Source of the DNA: Koleobacter methoxysyntrophicus
GTDB lineage: Bacteria; Bacillota; Thermosediminibacteria; Koleobacterales; Koleobacteraceae
DNA: 64,000 nucleotides
Direction of reading: 5' to 3'
Assembly (NCBI RefSeq): GCF_017301615.1
Contig: NZ_CP059066.1
Coordinates: 1,967,001-2,031,000 of the forward strand
The position numbers and the translations under genes are program-made. Numbering within the stretch: the first letter of the stretch is position 1; the number at the start of each line of letters is the position of its first letter. A model generated the notes under the pieces. It saw nothing but the letters and a program-made list of their open reading frames with translations. It was not told the origin of the DNA and searched no databases. This document shows positions 18,402-28,689 of the stretch, piece by piece.

Positions 18402-19400
18402 ATGAATAACATTTTACTGGTATCCCTGCTCAGTATGGGGGGAATCGGTGCTTTTTTTGGTATTATCCTTGCTGTTGCATCGAAGAAATTCGCGGTAGAA
18501 GTGGATCCCCGGTTTGAGGCGATAAATGAAGTGCTACCGGGGGCTAACTGTGGAGCGTGCGGCTATCCCGGGTGTTCCGGTCTTGCTGATGCTATTGTTA
18601 AAGGAAGTGCCCAGATAAACGGCTGCCCGGTAGGGGGAGAGGAAACTGCTTGCAAGATAGCGGAAATAATGGGTGTTGAGGCAGAGCCGGGAACGGAAAG
18701 AAAGGTAGCCAGACTTTTGTGTCGGGGCGGCAGGAACGAGGCCGTTGATATAGCCGAGTATCATGGGGTAATGGACTGTAAGGCGGCCAATGCTGTTAGC
18801 GGGGGGCCGAAGGGATGCAGGTTTGGATGTTTGGGATTCGGGTCATGTGCCGATGTATGCCCGTTCAATGCCATTCAGATGAATGAGAATCGTTTACCTG
18901 TTGTAGATGCAGATAGATGTACGGGATGCGGTAAGTGTGTAGAAGTATGCCCCAGAGGTCTTTTTGAGCTGGTAGGAATATCGAGAGAGGTTCATGTAGG
19001 CTGCAGGTCTATTGAAAAAGGGAAGGATGTTAGGAAGGTATGTACCATCGGCTGTATTGCATGTAAGGCTTGTGAGAGGGCGTGTCCCTTTGATGCAATT
19101 AAGGTTGAAAACAATCTTGCCAGAATAGATTATGAAAAATGCACCAACTGTATGAAATGTGTAGAGGCCTGCCCTACAAAAACGATATATTCTGTCTTCC
19201 CTGAACGGAAAAAAGCTGTTATAACCGAAGACTGTATAGGCTGCAGCCTGTGCAAAAAGGTTTGTCCTGTAGGGGCAATAGAAGGAGATAGGAAACAGAT
19301 CCATATTGTTGATGAAGAAAAGTGTATAGGGTGCAGTTTGTGTTATGAAAAATGCCCTAGGGATGCCATCAAAATGATTAGAAGGATGCAGGAAAAATAA
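18402..19400 (+). CDS. rnfB: Rnf complex ferredoxin-binding subunit B
   Basis: 332 residues. One N-terminal membrane helix, then the four-cysteine domain (CGACGYPGC with later cysteines), then six ferredoxin-type [4Fe-4S] motifs, the first slightly irregular (CRFGCLGFGSCADVCP) and the others regular (CTGCGKCVEVCP, CIACKACERACP, CTNCMKCVEACP, and two starting CIGCSLC). RnfB takes electrons from reduced ferredoxin. Multi-cluster RnfB proteins of this size are usual in acetogens and clostridia. GGAGGTGA precedes ATG 18402. It is the last rnf gene. Confidence 0.97.
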   Translation: MNNILLVSLLSMGGIGAFFGIILAVASKKFAVEVDPRFEAINEVLPGANCGACGYPGCSGLADAIVKGSAQINGCPVGGEETACKIAEIMGVEAEPGTERKVARLLCRGGRNEAVDIAEYHGVMDCKAANAVSGGPKGCRFGCLGFGSCADVCPFNAIQMNENRLPVVDADRCTGCGKCVEVCPRGLFELVGISREVHVGCRSIEKGKDVRKVCTIGCIACKACERACPFDAIKVENNLARIDYEKCTNCMKCVEACPTKTIYSVFPERKKAVITEDCIGCSLCKKVCPVGAIEGDRKQIHIVDEEKCIGCSLCYEKCPRDAIKMIRRMQEK

Positions 19401-19504
19401 AAGCTAAAAGCTCAAATCTGCAAAATACAGAAGATGGAGTATAATATAGGAGAAAGAAAGGCATTATAATATCGAAAAGATATATTAATTGAATTTTAGC
19501 TGAT

Positions 19505-19550
19505 GAGAGGAGAACCTTTAAGTTCTTTTAAGGTCCTTCTCTCCATTTTT
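19505..19550 (+). terminator. Intrinsic terminator of the rnf operon
   Basis: A long, slightly imperfect hairpin (GAGAGGAGAACCTT with AAGGTCCTTCTCTC) is followed by ATTTTT, about 105 bp after rnfB. Confidence 0.85.
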
Positions 19551-19648
19551 TATATATTAACCAATATTACCACTTGTCTTCAATGGAATATAATGCTACA
19601 CTAATACCTGAAGGCTTTTTTAATAATATAGAATCAGGATGATTGATT

Positions 19649-20038
19649 ATGACGTACAAGGGGTTGACTAAGGGAGACAAAATCCTTATAATCACCATTC
19701 TGCTTGTGAGTGTTTTGAGCATTTTTACAGTAAAGACGTTAACTTATGATGTTCCTAAAAAAATTGTGGTTATTGAATCACAGGGCAGAGAAGTAAAACG
19801 TTATGTTCTTGGGCCGGAATTAGAAGGGGAAACTGTCCGGATTAAAGGACAGTTAGGGTATAGCATTATAGAAATCGGGAAAGATAGGGTAAGGATGCTG
19901 GAATCTGCATGTCCCGATAAGCATTGTATTGAAGCCGGTTGGATATCACGACCGGGAGAAATGATAGTCTGTCTCCCAAACCGTGTTATAATAAGGCTGC
20001 TAGGTGTAAAGGAAGATGTTGATGATATAACCTATTGA
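19649..20038 (+). CDS. NusG domain II-containing protein
   Basis: About 129 residues: one N-terminal membrane helix (ILIITILLVSVLSIFTVKT) and an outer beta domain with CPDKHCIEAGWI and MIVCLPNRVIIRL, the signature of small NusG-II proteins found next to rnf or heptaprenyl synthase genes in clostridia. Start is ATG 19649 (nine bases after AGGA) or TTG 19643. The role is not established; it probably acts at the membrane with the gene that follows. Confidence 0.85.
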   Translation: MTYKGLTKGDKILIITILLVSVLSIFTVKTLTYDVPKKIVVIESQGREVKRYVLGPELEGETVRIKGQLGYSIIEIGKDRVRMLESACPDKHCIEAGWISRPGEMIVCLPNRVIIRLLGVKEDVDDITY

Positions 20039-20115
20039 GGAGATAGAAACGCTGAGGGTTAAGTGGACAATGCCGTGAGCCGATGTTGGAGTATTCGATA
20101 GAGGAGATGTAGGCA

Positions 20116-20649
20116 TTGAGGGTCAAAACAACAAAGTTAATATTTTTATCCCTGCTGGTCTCTTTAGGGATAGCCCTCCACATAATAGAGTCTTTTATTC
20201 CTTTTCCGGTTGCTGTCCCCGGGGCTAAGCTGGGTCTTGCTAACATTATTACTTTACTGACATTAATCATTTATGGGTTTAAAGCGGGTTTAACCGTTTC
20301 TATTTTAAGGTGTATAATTACCTCACTGCTAACAGGTTCACCTTCCAGTTTAATATACAGCCTGTCAGGTGCTGTTTTAAGCCTTTTTTTGATGGCTTTT
20401 GCTTATTTTTATACTAAGGGAATCTTCAGCCTTGTAGGTATAAGCATAATTGGGGCTCAAGCCCATAATCTGGCCCAGATATCTGTTGCCAGTATTATCC
20501 TTAAAAATGCAGGTCTGTTTTTGTATCTCCCCTTTTTAATGATAATAGGGTTATTTACAGGGTATTTTGTTGGTCTGGCAGTTATTATGACTCAAAGGAT
20601 TTTAGAAAAAAACCTTAAAATAACTGCGATAAGGGGATTCTACGGTTAA
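20116..20649 (+). CDS. Gx transporter family protein (HepS component I-like)
   Basis: 177 residues, five to six hydrophobic helices, with GAKLGLANIITLL near residue 36 and later ALSGAVLSLFLMA-type glycine-rich helices. The family is annotated as heptaprenyl diphosphate synthase component I or Gx transporter and is probably a membrane permease component. Start is TTG 20116 after GAGGAGATG. It follows the NusG-II gene by 77 bp and is probably cotranscribed. Confidence 0.8.
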   Translation: MRVKTTKLIFLSLLVSLGIALHIIESFIPFPVAVPGAKLGLANIITLLTLIIYGFKAGLTVSILRCIITSLLTGSPSSLIYSLSGAVLSLFLMAFAYFYTKGIFSLVGISIIGAQAHNLAQISVASIILKNAGLFLYLPFLMIIGLFTGYFVGLAVIMTQRILEKNLKITAIRGFYG

Positions 20650-20660
20650 ATAACTTAATG

Positions 20661-20849
20661 GCTATATACTTTACTCAGGAAACGGTAAGTTCGGTTAAAT
20701 AAATGGCAAATCCCGGAGCGACTGTTAATTTGGCTCGGAGCCATGGATGGCGGAGAGCCAAATTCCAGAGTGAGCAGAGCATGGATGCGGAGCGAACGGC
20801 AAGCGGAGGGATGCCATTTATAATCCTCACTGAGCTAAGGGGATAGTCA
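20661..20849. repeat. Dispersed MITE-like repeat, copy A
   Basis: About 190 bp, non-coding, with imperfect inverted ends: GCTATATACTTTACTCAG at 20661 and CTGAGCTAAGGGGATAGTC at 20830. Inside are AATGGCAAATCCCGGAGC (20702), GGCGGAGAGCCA (20749) and GCGAACGGCAAG (20792). The same blocks in the same order occur in reverse orientation at 32104-32310. Confidence 0.75.
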
Positions 20850-20876
20850 TAAATAACTTTAAAGGAGGAATTGCTT

Positions 20877-21128
20877 TTGAGAGGTAGAGGAAATAAAAGC
20901 CCCTGGATCTTAATTATACTTCTTGTAGCAGGGCTGATTATCGGAGGCTTGATTGGAGACCTATTAAAAGGTTATGTCCCGATTCTTGACTATACAAAAT
21001 CGATTGGTTTAAACCCAACTGAATTGAATTTAGGGGTAATTTCAATAACCTTTGGTTTTTTAGTTAAAATGAATCTGGCTGCCTTAATAGGTCTGGTTCT
21101 TGCCATGATAATCTTTAAGGGGGTTTAA
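20877..21128 (+). CDS. DUF4321 family small membrane protein
   Basis: About 83 residues: two membrane helices (WILIILLVAGLIIGGLIG and a C-terminal MNLAALIGLVLAMIIF) flanking a short linker with DYTKSIGLNPTELNLGVI. This pattern matches DUF4321 proteins, which usually sit just upstream of maf and radC in clostridia, as here. Start is TTG 20877, seven bases after AAAGGAGGA; an earlier TTG is too close. Function unknown. Confidence 0.85.
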   Translation: MRGRGNKSPWILIILLVAGLIIGGLIGDLLKGYVPILDYTKSIGLNPTELNLGVISITFGFLVKMNLAALIGLVLAMIIFKGV

Positions 21129-21135
21129 CCCTTCT

Positions 21136-21747
21136 GTGAAAAAGATAATCTTAGCTTCAGCTTCCCCAAGAAGAAAACAACTCCTCGAACAGATGAAACT
21201 CAAATTTGAAGTCATCCCCAGCAATATCTTTGAAGACTACCAAGAGAATCGAGAGCCCGAAGAAGTTGCAAGAGACCTGGCCGAAAGGAAGGCGACGGAT
21301 ATAGCCAGAATTAGTGAAGATTCTTTGGTAATAGGTGCAGATACAGTTGTTTTTTTGGATGAGATTTTGGGGAAACCTAAAGATGAAAGAGAAGCCCTAA
21401 AGATTTTAAAAAAACTATCGGGGAAAACCCATTACGTAATTACTGGAATCGCTGTCATAGATTCCTCTACTAAAAAATTGGTTGTTGACCATGAAAAGAC
21501 TGCTGTAAAAATGAAGAAAATATCTGAGGAGGAAATTAAAGCTTACATTTCAACGGGGGAACCGATGGATAAAGCGGGAGCGTACGGTATACAGGGGCTG
21601 GGAAGCGTTTTTGTTGAAGAAATTCATGGCTGCTATTTTAATGTGGTAGGTCTGCCGATATCGAAATTATATTCAATCCTCAAAGGCTTTGGTGTTGATT
21701 TATTTAAGGAAGAGGTTAGAAAACAAGATGGTAAGGGATTTGAATAA
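21136..21747 (+). CDS. maf: Maf-type nucleotide pyrophosphatase
   Basis: 203 residues. The N-terminal ASASPRRKQLLEQM, the middle VIGADTVV and the later GAYGIQGLGSVFV are the conserved Maf blocks. The family hydrolyses non-canonical or canonical nucleoside triphosphates (dTTP/UTP type) and affects septum formation. Start is GTG 21136, eight bases after the DUF4321 stop. It overlaps radC by 20 bp. Confidence 0.95.
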   Translation: MKKIILASASPRRKQLLEQMKLKFEVIPSNIFEDYQENREPEEVARDLAERKATDIARISEDSLVIGADTVVFLDEILGKPKDEREALKILKKLSGKTHYVITGIAVIDSSTKKLVVDHEKTAVKMKKISEEEIKAYISTGEPMDKAGAYGIQGLGSVFVEEIHGCYFNVVGLPISKLYSILKGFGVDLFKEEVRKQDGKGFE

Positions 21748-22444
21748 CCTTGAATATCGTCTGACTATTAAGGATTTACCGGAAGGTGAAAGGCCGAGAG
21801 AACGATTGCTGAAATATGGTGCCGAAAACCTTACCGATGCGGAACTTTTGGCAATCATAATTAGAACAGGGAGCAGGTCTGAAACCGCTATAAACCTTTC
21901 CCAGAGGTTGTTGCTGGGCGAAAAAGGCGTAAATGGTTTAAGGTTTCTTGTGGAGGCAAGCATAGAAGAACTGAGCAAAATAAAAGGAATTGGCTTGGCT
22001 AAAGCTGCTCAGATTAAGGCTGCCATAGAAATAGGAAAGAGGTTGGCCTCATTAAGCCAAAGTGAACGACCCGTAATTAAATGCCCTGGGGATGTTAGAA
22101 ACCTGCTGATGGAGGAAATGCGTTATCTTGACAAGGAATACTTTAAGATAATCCTGTTAAATATAAAAAACCAGGTAATTCATGTAGAAGACGTTTCGGT
22201 TGGAAGTTTAAATTCTTCAATTGTGCATCCGAGGGAGATATTTAAGATAGCCATACGCCGCAGCAGTGCTGCATTGATATTGGTCCATAACCACCCGAGC
22301 GGTGACCCGACACCCAGCGGGGAAGATGTAGAAATAACACGGCGTTTAGTTGAAAGCGGCAAATTGTTGGGGATAGATGTTTTGGACCATATTATAATCG
22401 GAGATGGGAGATATACGAGTTTAAAGGAAAAGGGTTTAATATAG
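21728..22444 (+). CDS. radC: RadC family JAB-domain protein
   Basis: About 238 residues: a helix-hairpin-helix-like N half (IEELSKIKGIGLAKAAQI) and a C-terminal JAB/MPN metalloprotease-like domain with HNHPSGDPTPS, which supplies the metal-binding histidines and aspartate. The ATG at 21728 lies within the end of maf and fits the usual family start (MVRDLNNLEYRL). The name DNA repair protein RadC is historical; its biochemical role is unsettled. It sits between maf and mreB as in many Firmicutes. Confidence 0.94.
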   Translation: MVRDLNNLEYRLTIKDLPEGERPRERLLKYGAENLTDAELLAIIIRTGSRSETAINLSQRLLLGEKGVNGLRFLVEASIEELSKIKGIGLAKAAQIKAAIEIGKRLASLSQSERPVIKCPGDVRNLLMEEMRYLDKEYFKIILLNIKNQVIHVEDVSVGSLNSSIVHPREIFKIAIRRSSAALILVHNHPSGDPTPSGEDVEITRRLVESGKLLGIDVLDHIIIGDGRYTSLKEKGLI

Positions 22445-22478
22445 GGAACGTATCAAAAAATAAACTAATATCTATTGA

Positions 22479-23543
<1,065 letters not shown>

Positions 23544-23551
23544 AGGGTGTG

Positions 23552-24394
23552 ATGGTTTTGAATACCATCTTGAAAAATAAAAGATTATGGGTAATTGTCA
23601 TTATAATTGCAGCTCTATTTTTGGCAATAACTGTATCGAAAAGCGGCAGAAAGGGCATAACCGGTTTAGAAAATTCTGTTATAACCGTTGTAAAGCCGCT
23701 TCAAAAAGCTGTTTTTTCCGGAACTCGAGGATTGATCGAGTTTGTCGAAACTATAACGCAGATAGGTAATTTGAAAGAAGAAAACCTTGAATTAAAGAAG
23801 AAATTATCTCTGTTAGAGAGCGATATTGTGAGACTAAAGGAATTGGAGCTGGAAAATCAGCGACTTAGAGAGATGCTGAATTTCAAAGAGCAATCTCACC
23901 TTTATGAAATGGAAGGGGCTAAAGTAATCGGCAGGAATCCCGGAAACTGGTTTGAAACTATTTTGATAGATAAGGGGCAGGACAGCGGTATAGCCGTGAA
24001 TATGGCGGTTGTTACCGATAAAGGTCTTGTAGGCAGGGTGATTGATACCGGGAGAAATTGGTCTAAGGTCTTGCTTATTATAGACCAAAGAAGTGCTGTT
24101 AGCGGGATGGTCCAGAGGACCAGAGACAATGGCGTAATTAAAGGACAGATTGATCCCATAGATATGGGGAATTGCAAAATGATTTATCTTCCAGCCGAAT
24201 CAAATATACTGCCGGGGGACCTGGTAATATCTTCGGGTTTGGGCGGAATATTCCCCAAAGGATTGATAATCGGCAAAATAATTGAGATTAAGAAAGAAGA
24301 AAATGAACTGCTGAAATACGCCCTTGTGAGACCTTCTGTTGATTTTCAAAGGTTGGAAGAGGTTTTTGTAATAAAAAAACACGGAGACCAGTAA
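23552..24394 (+). CDS. mreC: Rod shape-determining protein MreC
   Basis: About 280 residues: an N-terminal membrane helix (LWVIVIIIAALFLAITV), a coiled coil around residues 70-110 rich in Glu/Leu/Lys, and two small beta domains ending with VDFQRLEEVFVI. It bridges MreB/MreD to PBP2 on the outer side. The start is uncertain among GTG 23549, ATG 23552 and TTG 23558, all after GAGGG. Only a few bases separate it from mreB. Confidence 0.94.
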   Translation: MVLNTILKNKRLWVIVIIIAALFLAITVSKSGRKGITGLENSVITVVKPLQKAVFSGTRGLIEFVETITQIGNLKEENLELKKKLSLLESDIVRLKELELENQRLREMLNFKEQSHLYEMEGAKVIGRNPGNWFETILIDKGQDSGIAVNMAVVTDKGLVGRVIDTGRNWSKVLLIIDQRSAVSGMVQRTRDNGVIKGQIDPIDMGNCKMIYLPAESNILPGDLVISSGLGGIFPKGLIIGKIIEIKKEENELLKYALVRPSVDFQRLEEVFVIKKHGDQ

Positions 24395-24419
24395 AGTTCC
24401 GGGAGAGGAGAAGTAGTTT

Positions 24420-24905
24420 GTGAAAAGGGTGCTAATTTATGGTGGAATTTTGATCCTAATGATGTTTTTGCAAACCTCCCCCCTAAATTTTTTGAAATTT
24501 TTCGGGGCAAGGCCGGATTTTATATTAGCAGCAGTGATTGCTATAGCCCTTTTTAGAGGAGATTTAGAAGGGGGAATATACGGGCTCGTATTTGGGCTTC
24601 TACAAGACCTTCTTTACGGAGATATACTGGGAATTAATGCATTGGGCAAATTTCTTACCGGGTATTTAGCGGGATATTGTACCCGGATTTTATTTAGAGA
24701 AAATGTATTGATTCCCATTATTATTACTTTTTTAGGGAGTATTTTCCATGAAGTTATAATTCTGGCAGTTTTATATTTTTTAAAATTCGACTACCCACCT
24801 TTTTTATTTCTGGCAAGGATGATTGTTCCCTTTGCACTGATAAACTCTATTATGAGCACTTTCTTGTATAAAGTTTTCCAAAAAACACGGGATGCCTTTT
24901 TGTAA
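24420..24905 (+). CDS. mreD: Rod shape-determining protein MreD
   Basis: 161 residues, almost wholly membrane helices (five or six), with the family segment ARPDFILAAVIAIALFRGDLEG near the first third. It is the integral membrane partner of MreC. Start is GTG 24420 after GGGAGAGGAG. Confidence 0.92.
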   Translation: MKRVLIYGGILILMMFLQTSPLNFLKFFGARPDFILAAVIAIALFRGDLEGGIYGLVFGLLQDLLYGDILGINALGKFLTGYLAGYCTRILFRENVLIPIIITFLGSIFHEVIILAVLYFLKFDYPPFLFLARMIVPFALINSIMSTFLYKVFQKTRDAFL

Positions 24906-24929
24906 CCTTTGTTTAGGGGAGATAAGGTC

Positions 24930-27017
24930 ATGGATAATAAGGCTGTTGAAAAGAGATTTAAAATAATGACAGGTATAGTGTTTTTGATTTTTGCCGTGTT
25001 GCTTATTCAACTGGGAAATCTCCAACTGGTAAATGCAGATTTGTATAAAAGACTTTCCGAGGGAAACAGGATAAGAATTCTGCCTATTAGTGCCCCTAGG
25101 GGGAATCTTATTGATAGATACGGCAGGGTTATTGCGACTAATAGGCCGGGTTTTACTGTATCATATCTGGATATGGGGAATACAGACTCAGAAAATGAGT
25201 ATGTGTTTGAAACACTAAGCAATATATTGGAAATACCCAGGCATACTCCTGTAGAGGAAGAGGAATATACGGTTCCAGCTCAAAGAAATATACGGCTTAA
25301 ACAAAGACCTATAGCAGATATGAACGGGGACGGCAAACTGGATTTAAATGATGTGATAATTAAAACCGAAGAGGGAAATATAATAAAGCCTGTGAAAATA
25401 AATTTTGAGAGAAGTATCGTTTATCTGGACATAGAACCGGGTAAAAAGATATATATCAGCTATCACTATGATACTATAAAAAATAAGATCCAGGAACAGG
25501 GTTACAGAAGATTTGTTCCAGTTAGATTAAAAACTGATGTCAGCTTTGAAACCGTTGCACAAATCGAAGAAAGGCGTTTGCCCGGTGTTATTATTCAAGT
25601 TGAACCTATCAGACATTATGTATATGGCGAAACGGCTTCCCACGTTGTAGGTTATATAGGGGAGATCAATAAAAATGAGCTCGAACAGTATTCTGATTCT
25701 GGCAAAAATTACAGTGCAGGGGACTATATCGGGAAAGAAGGCCTTGAAAGGGTTTTAGAGCTGTACTTAAAAGGTCAGGATGGCGGCAGACAGGTTGAAG
25801 TTACAGCAACGGGAGAATTTATTAGGGTTTTGGGAGAAGAAAACGCTGTTCCGGGGAATTCAGTTTTTCTAACGCTGGACCTGGAAATTCAAAAAACGGC
25901 TGAAACAGCCCTTAAAGAAATGATGAATAAACTGCAGAACGACCCGTACAAACCCTTCCCAAATGCTAAAAAAGGCGCAGTTGTGGTAATGAAAGTAAAA
26001 ACAGGGGAGATTCTGGCTCTGGTTAGTGAACCTGCTTTTAATTCTAATCTCTTTGCTGCAGGAATTTCTCAAAAGGAATGGGAAGAATTATCGACAGACC
26101 CTTTATTACCCCTATTTAATAGAGCTGTCCAGGGGACCTATCCACCCGGGTCGGTATTTAAAATGGTAACGGCTGCTGCAGCCCTGGAAAAAAAGGTTGT
26201 TACACCTACAGAAATTATCGATACAAACGGTGGAATATACTGGACAATTGCCCCTAAGAAATGTTGGGCATGGCAACAAGGAGGGCATGGGAGAATAAAT
26301 ATAATAGAGGGTTTGGCGAAGTCCTGCAACATATTTTTCTATGAAATGGGCAGAAGAGTAGGCATTGATGCTCTTGAAGAATATGCCCGCAAGTTTGGTT
26401 TAGGTGAAAAAACCGGGATAGAACTTCCGAGGGAGCAGACAGGAACCGTTGCGGGCAGGAGTTATAAGGAAAAGATATTCACAAGGGAAGAATATAAACG
26501 CTGGTACCCGGCAGAGACCTTAGACGCTGCCATAGGGCAGGGATTCCACAGTTATACCCCCCTCCAAATAGCGCGGTATGTAAGTGCTATAGCAAATGGA
26601 GGAGACCTGGTTAAGCCGTATCTGGTAAAAAAAATTGTAAATCCACAGGGAGAAGTAATAGAGGAAAAGAAACCTGAAATCCTGGGGCATATTTCTATTT
26701 CCCGGGAAACGATGGACATAATTAAAAAAGGTATGAAGGCTGTTGTAGAGCCAGGAGGGACCGCATGGGGGCCGTTAAAAGGCTTTCCGATCCCTTCTGC
26801 GGGCAAAACGGGGACTGCCCAATGGGACATTAGGTATGATAATCACGGCTGGTTTGCAGGTTTTGCTCCATATGATGACCCTGAAATTGCAGTAGTTGTT
26901 TTTATAGAACAGGCGGGTAGCGGAGGTGCCACCGGTGCCCCTGTTGCAAGGGCCATATATGAAAAATATTTTAAGGTGGATACAAAGGAAGTAAAAGACT
27001 ACCTTATAAAACCCTAA
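24930..27017 (+). CDS. mrdA: Penicillin-binding protein 2 (elongasome transpeptidase)
   Basis: About 695 residues. An N-terminal membrane helix (MTGIVFLIFAVLLIQLGN) leads to the dimerisation/pedestal domain (APRGNLIDRYGRVIATN). The transpeptidase part has the active serine in PPGSVFKM, SCN in AKSCNIFF and KTGT in AGKTGTAQ. It crosslinks lateral-wall peptidoglycan with RodA as partner. An insert in the pedestal at residues 130-141 reads DMNGDGKLDLND, a canonical dockerin/EF-hand calcium loop, which is unusual for this protein. ATG 24930 follows GGGGAGATAAGGTC. It directly follows mreD. Confidence 0.95.
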   Translation: MDNKAVEKRFKIMTGIVFLIFAVLLIQLGNLQLVNADLYKRLSEGNRIRILPISAPRGNLIDRYGRVIATNRPGFTVSYLDMGNTDSENEYVFETLSNILEIPRHTPVEEEEYTVPAQRNIRLKQRPIADMNGDGKLDLNDVIIKTEEGNIIKPVKINFERSIVYLDIEPGKKIYISYHYDTIKNKIQEQGYRRFVPVRLKTDVSFETVAQIEERRLPGVIIQVEPIRHYVYGETASHVVGYIGEINKNELEQYSDSGKNYSAGDYIGKEGLERVLELYLKGQDGGRQVEVTATGEFIRVLGEENAVPGNSVFLTLDLEIQKTAETALKEMMNKLQNDPYKPFPNAKKGAVVVMKVKTGEILALVSEPAFNSNLFAAGISQKEWEELSTDPLLPLFNRAVQGTYPPGSVFKMVTAAAALEKKVVTPTEIIDTNGGIYWTIAPKKCWAWQQGGHGRINIIEGLAKSCNIFFYEMGRRVGIDALEEYARKFGLGEKTGIELPREQTGTVAGRSYKEKIFTREEYKRWYPAETLDAAIGQGFHSYTPLQIARYVSAIANGGDLVKPYLVKKIVNPQGEVIEEKKPEILGHISISRETMDIIKKGMKAVVEPGGTAWGPLKGFPIPSAGKTGTAQWDIRYDNHGWFAGFAPYDDPEIAVVVFIEQAGSGGATGAPVARAIYEKYFKVDTKEVKDYLIKP

Positions 27018-27069
27018 ATGGCTGCTTATGAAACGAAGCGTGGTCAGCTCCCGGGTACCCGGCTTGCGG

Positions 27070-27138
27070 CTGTAATCCTGCAACTATATGGCTGTCAGCA
27101 TCGCTGAACGGCAGGGGATATTACAGCATTTTTTTAAT
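27070..27138 (+). terminator. Possible terminator after PBP2
   Basis: An imperfect hairpin pairs CTGTAATCCTGC with GCAGGGGATATTACAG across a loop of about 30 bases and is followed by CATTTTTTT. It lies between PBP2 and minC. Weak evidence; the loop is long. Confidence 0.4.
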
Positions 27139-27217
27139 TAAAAGAAGGAGATGGGTGATATTTGAAGAATTAAAAAAATATAGCAGGCTTTTTCACCCTT
27201 ATCGGAGGGATTAATAA

Positions 27218-27871
27218 ATGAAATCAGAACCGCTTGTCTTGAAAGGAACCAAGCAGGGATTGATGATAATAGTTAGGGATGTTATTGAAGTTTCAAAATT
27301 CAAAGAAAAACTGAAAGAAAAGTTCCATAGGTCTAAGGGTTTTTTTACGGGGGGTGATGTAATTATTGATTTAGGCAATATGGAGATTTCCGAGGAAGAT
27401 AAACAGAAAATAAGGGATATTCTAAAAAAAGACTATGATATGAACCTTAAGGAGATAAAAAATTATAGGTCCCATCCGAAGGACTTTATAATAAAACCCC
27501 CTAAATCTGTCTGTGATACGTTTATAATAAAAAAGACCCTTCGGTCAGGTCAGAAAATTAATTGTAATGGTAGTTTGATCATACTTGGAGATGTGAATCC
27601 TGGTGCAGAAGTTATTGCTACAGGCGATATACTCGTATTTGGAGTATTGAGGGGAACTGCCCATGCTGGAGCGGCGGGGGATAGCGGGGCACTGGTTGCT
27701 GCTTTTAGATTGCAACCTACACAGCTTCGAATAGCTGATAAATTTTCGCGTGCTCCAGATGGAGAAACGGTTATACCCGATTACCCGGAAGTGGCTGTAA
27801 TAAGAGAAGGGAATATCTATATAGAACCGTATCTGAATCTTGTTGAAAAAAATTTTAAGGAGGGAATATAA
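27218..27871 (+). CDS. minC: Septum site-determining protein MinC
   Basis: 217 residues. The N half is the MinC_N fold; the C half has the beta-helix motif GQKINCNGSLIILGDVNPGAEV and GVLRGTAHAGA that contacts MinD and FtsZ. It inhibits Z-ring assembly away from midcell. The stop shares a base with the minD start. The TAAGG-like site before ATG 27218 is modest (CGGAGGGATTAATAA). Confidence 0.95.
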   Translation: MKSEPLVLKGTKQGLMIIVRDVIEVSKFKEKLKEKFHRSKGFFTGGDVIIDLGNMEISEEDKQKIRDILKKDYDMNLKEIKNYRSHPKDFIIKPPKSVCDTFIIKKTLRSGQKINCNGSLIILGDVNPGAEVIATGDILVFGVLRGTAHAGAAGDSGALVAAFRLQPTQLRIADKFSRAPDGETVIPDYPEVAVIREGNIYIEPYLNLVEKNFKEGI

Positions 27872-28671
27872 TGGGTCAGGTTATAGTTATTACATCAGGA
27901 AAGGGTGGAGTAGGTAAAACCACTACTACAGCAAATATCGGCACCGCACTTGCCCTTCTAAATAAGAAAGTAGTTCTTGTTGATTCCGATATAGGCTTAA
28001 GGAATCTCGATGTTGTAATGGGCCTTGAAAACAGGATAGTATATGACCTGGTTGATGTGGTGGAGGGCATGTGCAGATTAAGACAGGCGTTGATTAAAGA
28101 TAAGCGCTTTGAAGAACTGTATTTACTTCCTGCTGCTCAAACCAAAGACAAAACTGCTGTAAGCCCCGAACAAATGAAGGAATTATGTGAAAAGCTAAGG
28201 CCGGATTATGATTACATACTGATAGACAGCCCTGCCGGTATAGAACAGGGGTTTAAAAATGCTATAGCGGGGGCGGATAAAGCCATAATAGTAACTACCC
28301 CTGAGGTTGCGGCTGTAAGAGATGCTGATAGAATTATTGGACTCCTTGAGGCTGCAGAATTATATAATCCCCAATTAATAATAAACAGGATTAGAGCTGA
28401 TATGGTTAAAAAAGGCGATATGATGGATATAGACGATATGATAGACATACTGGCTATAGACCTACTGGGGGTAGTTCCTGAAGATGAGAAGATAGTTATA
28501 TCTACTAATAAAGGGGAACCTGCCGTGCTGGATTCCGGCTCAATAGCTGGACAGGCTTATAAAAATATATCCAGGAGATTAGAAGGTGAAAATGTTCCCT
28601 TAATGAACCTTGAAGTGGAAGAGAGTTTTATGGAGAAACTTAAGAAGTTTTTCGGTCTCAGGCAAAAATAG
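27871..28671 (+). CDS. minD: Septum site-determining protein MinD
   Basis: 266 residues, a deviant Walker A ATPase (SGKGGVGKTTTTANIG) with VLVDSDIGLRNLDVVMG and DYILIDSPAGIEQGF, and a C-terminal amphipathic helix (FMEKLKKFFGLRQK) that binds the membrane in the ATP form. It recruits MinC and is cycled by MinE. Start overlaps the minC stop. Confidence 0.97.
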   Translation: MGQVIVITSGKGGVGKTTTTANIGTALALLNKKVVLVDSDIGLRNLDVVMGLENRIVYDLVDVVEGMCRLRQALIKDKRFEELYLLPAAQTKDKTAVSPEQMKELCEKLRPDYDYILIDSPAGIEQGFKNAIAGADKAIIVTTPEVAAVRDADRIIGLLEAAELYNPQLIINRIRADMVKKGDMMDIDDMIDILAIDLLGVVPEDEKIVISTNKGEPAVLDSGSIAGQAYKNISRRLEGENVPLMNLEVEESFMEKLKKFFGLRQK

Positions 28672-28689
28672 GGAAGGAAGGTGAATCAT

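Noticed and set aside
20037-20127. Apparent duplication of the start region of the Gx transporter gene (GAGGAGAT...GAGGGT at 20037 and 20101)
   Set aside because: Identity is only about two thirds over 27 bases and much of it is the ribosome site, so chance is a fair explanation.
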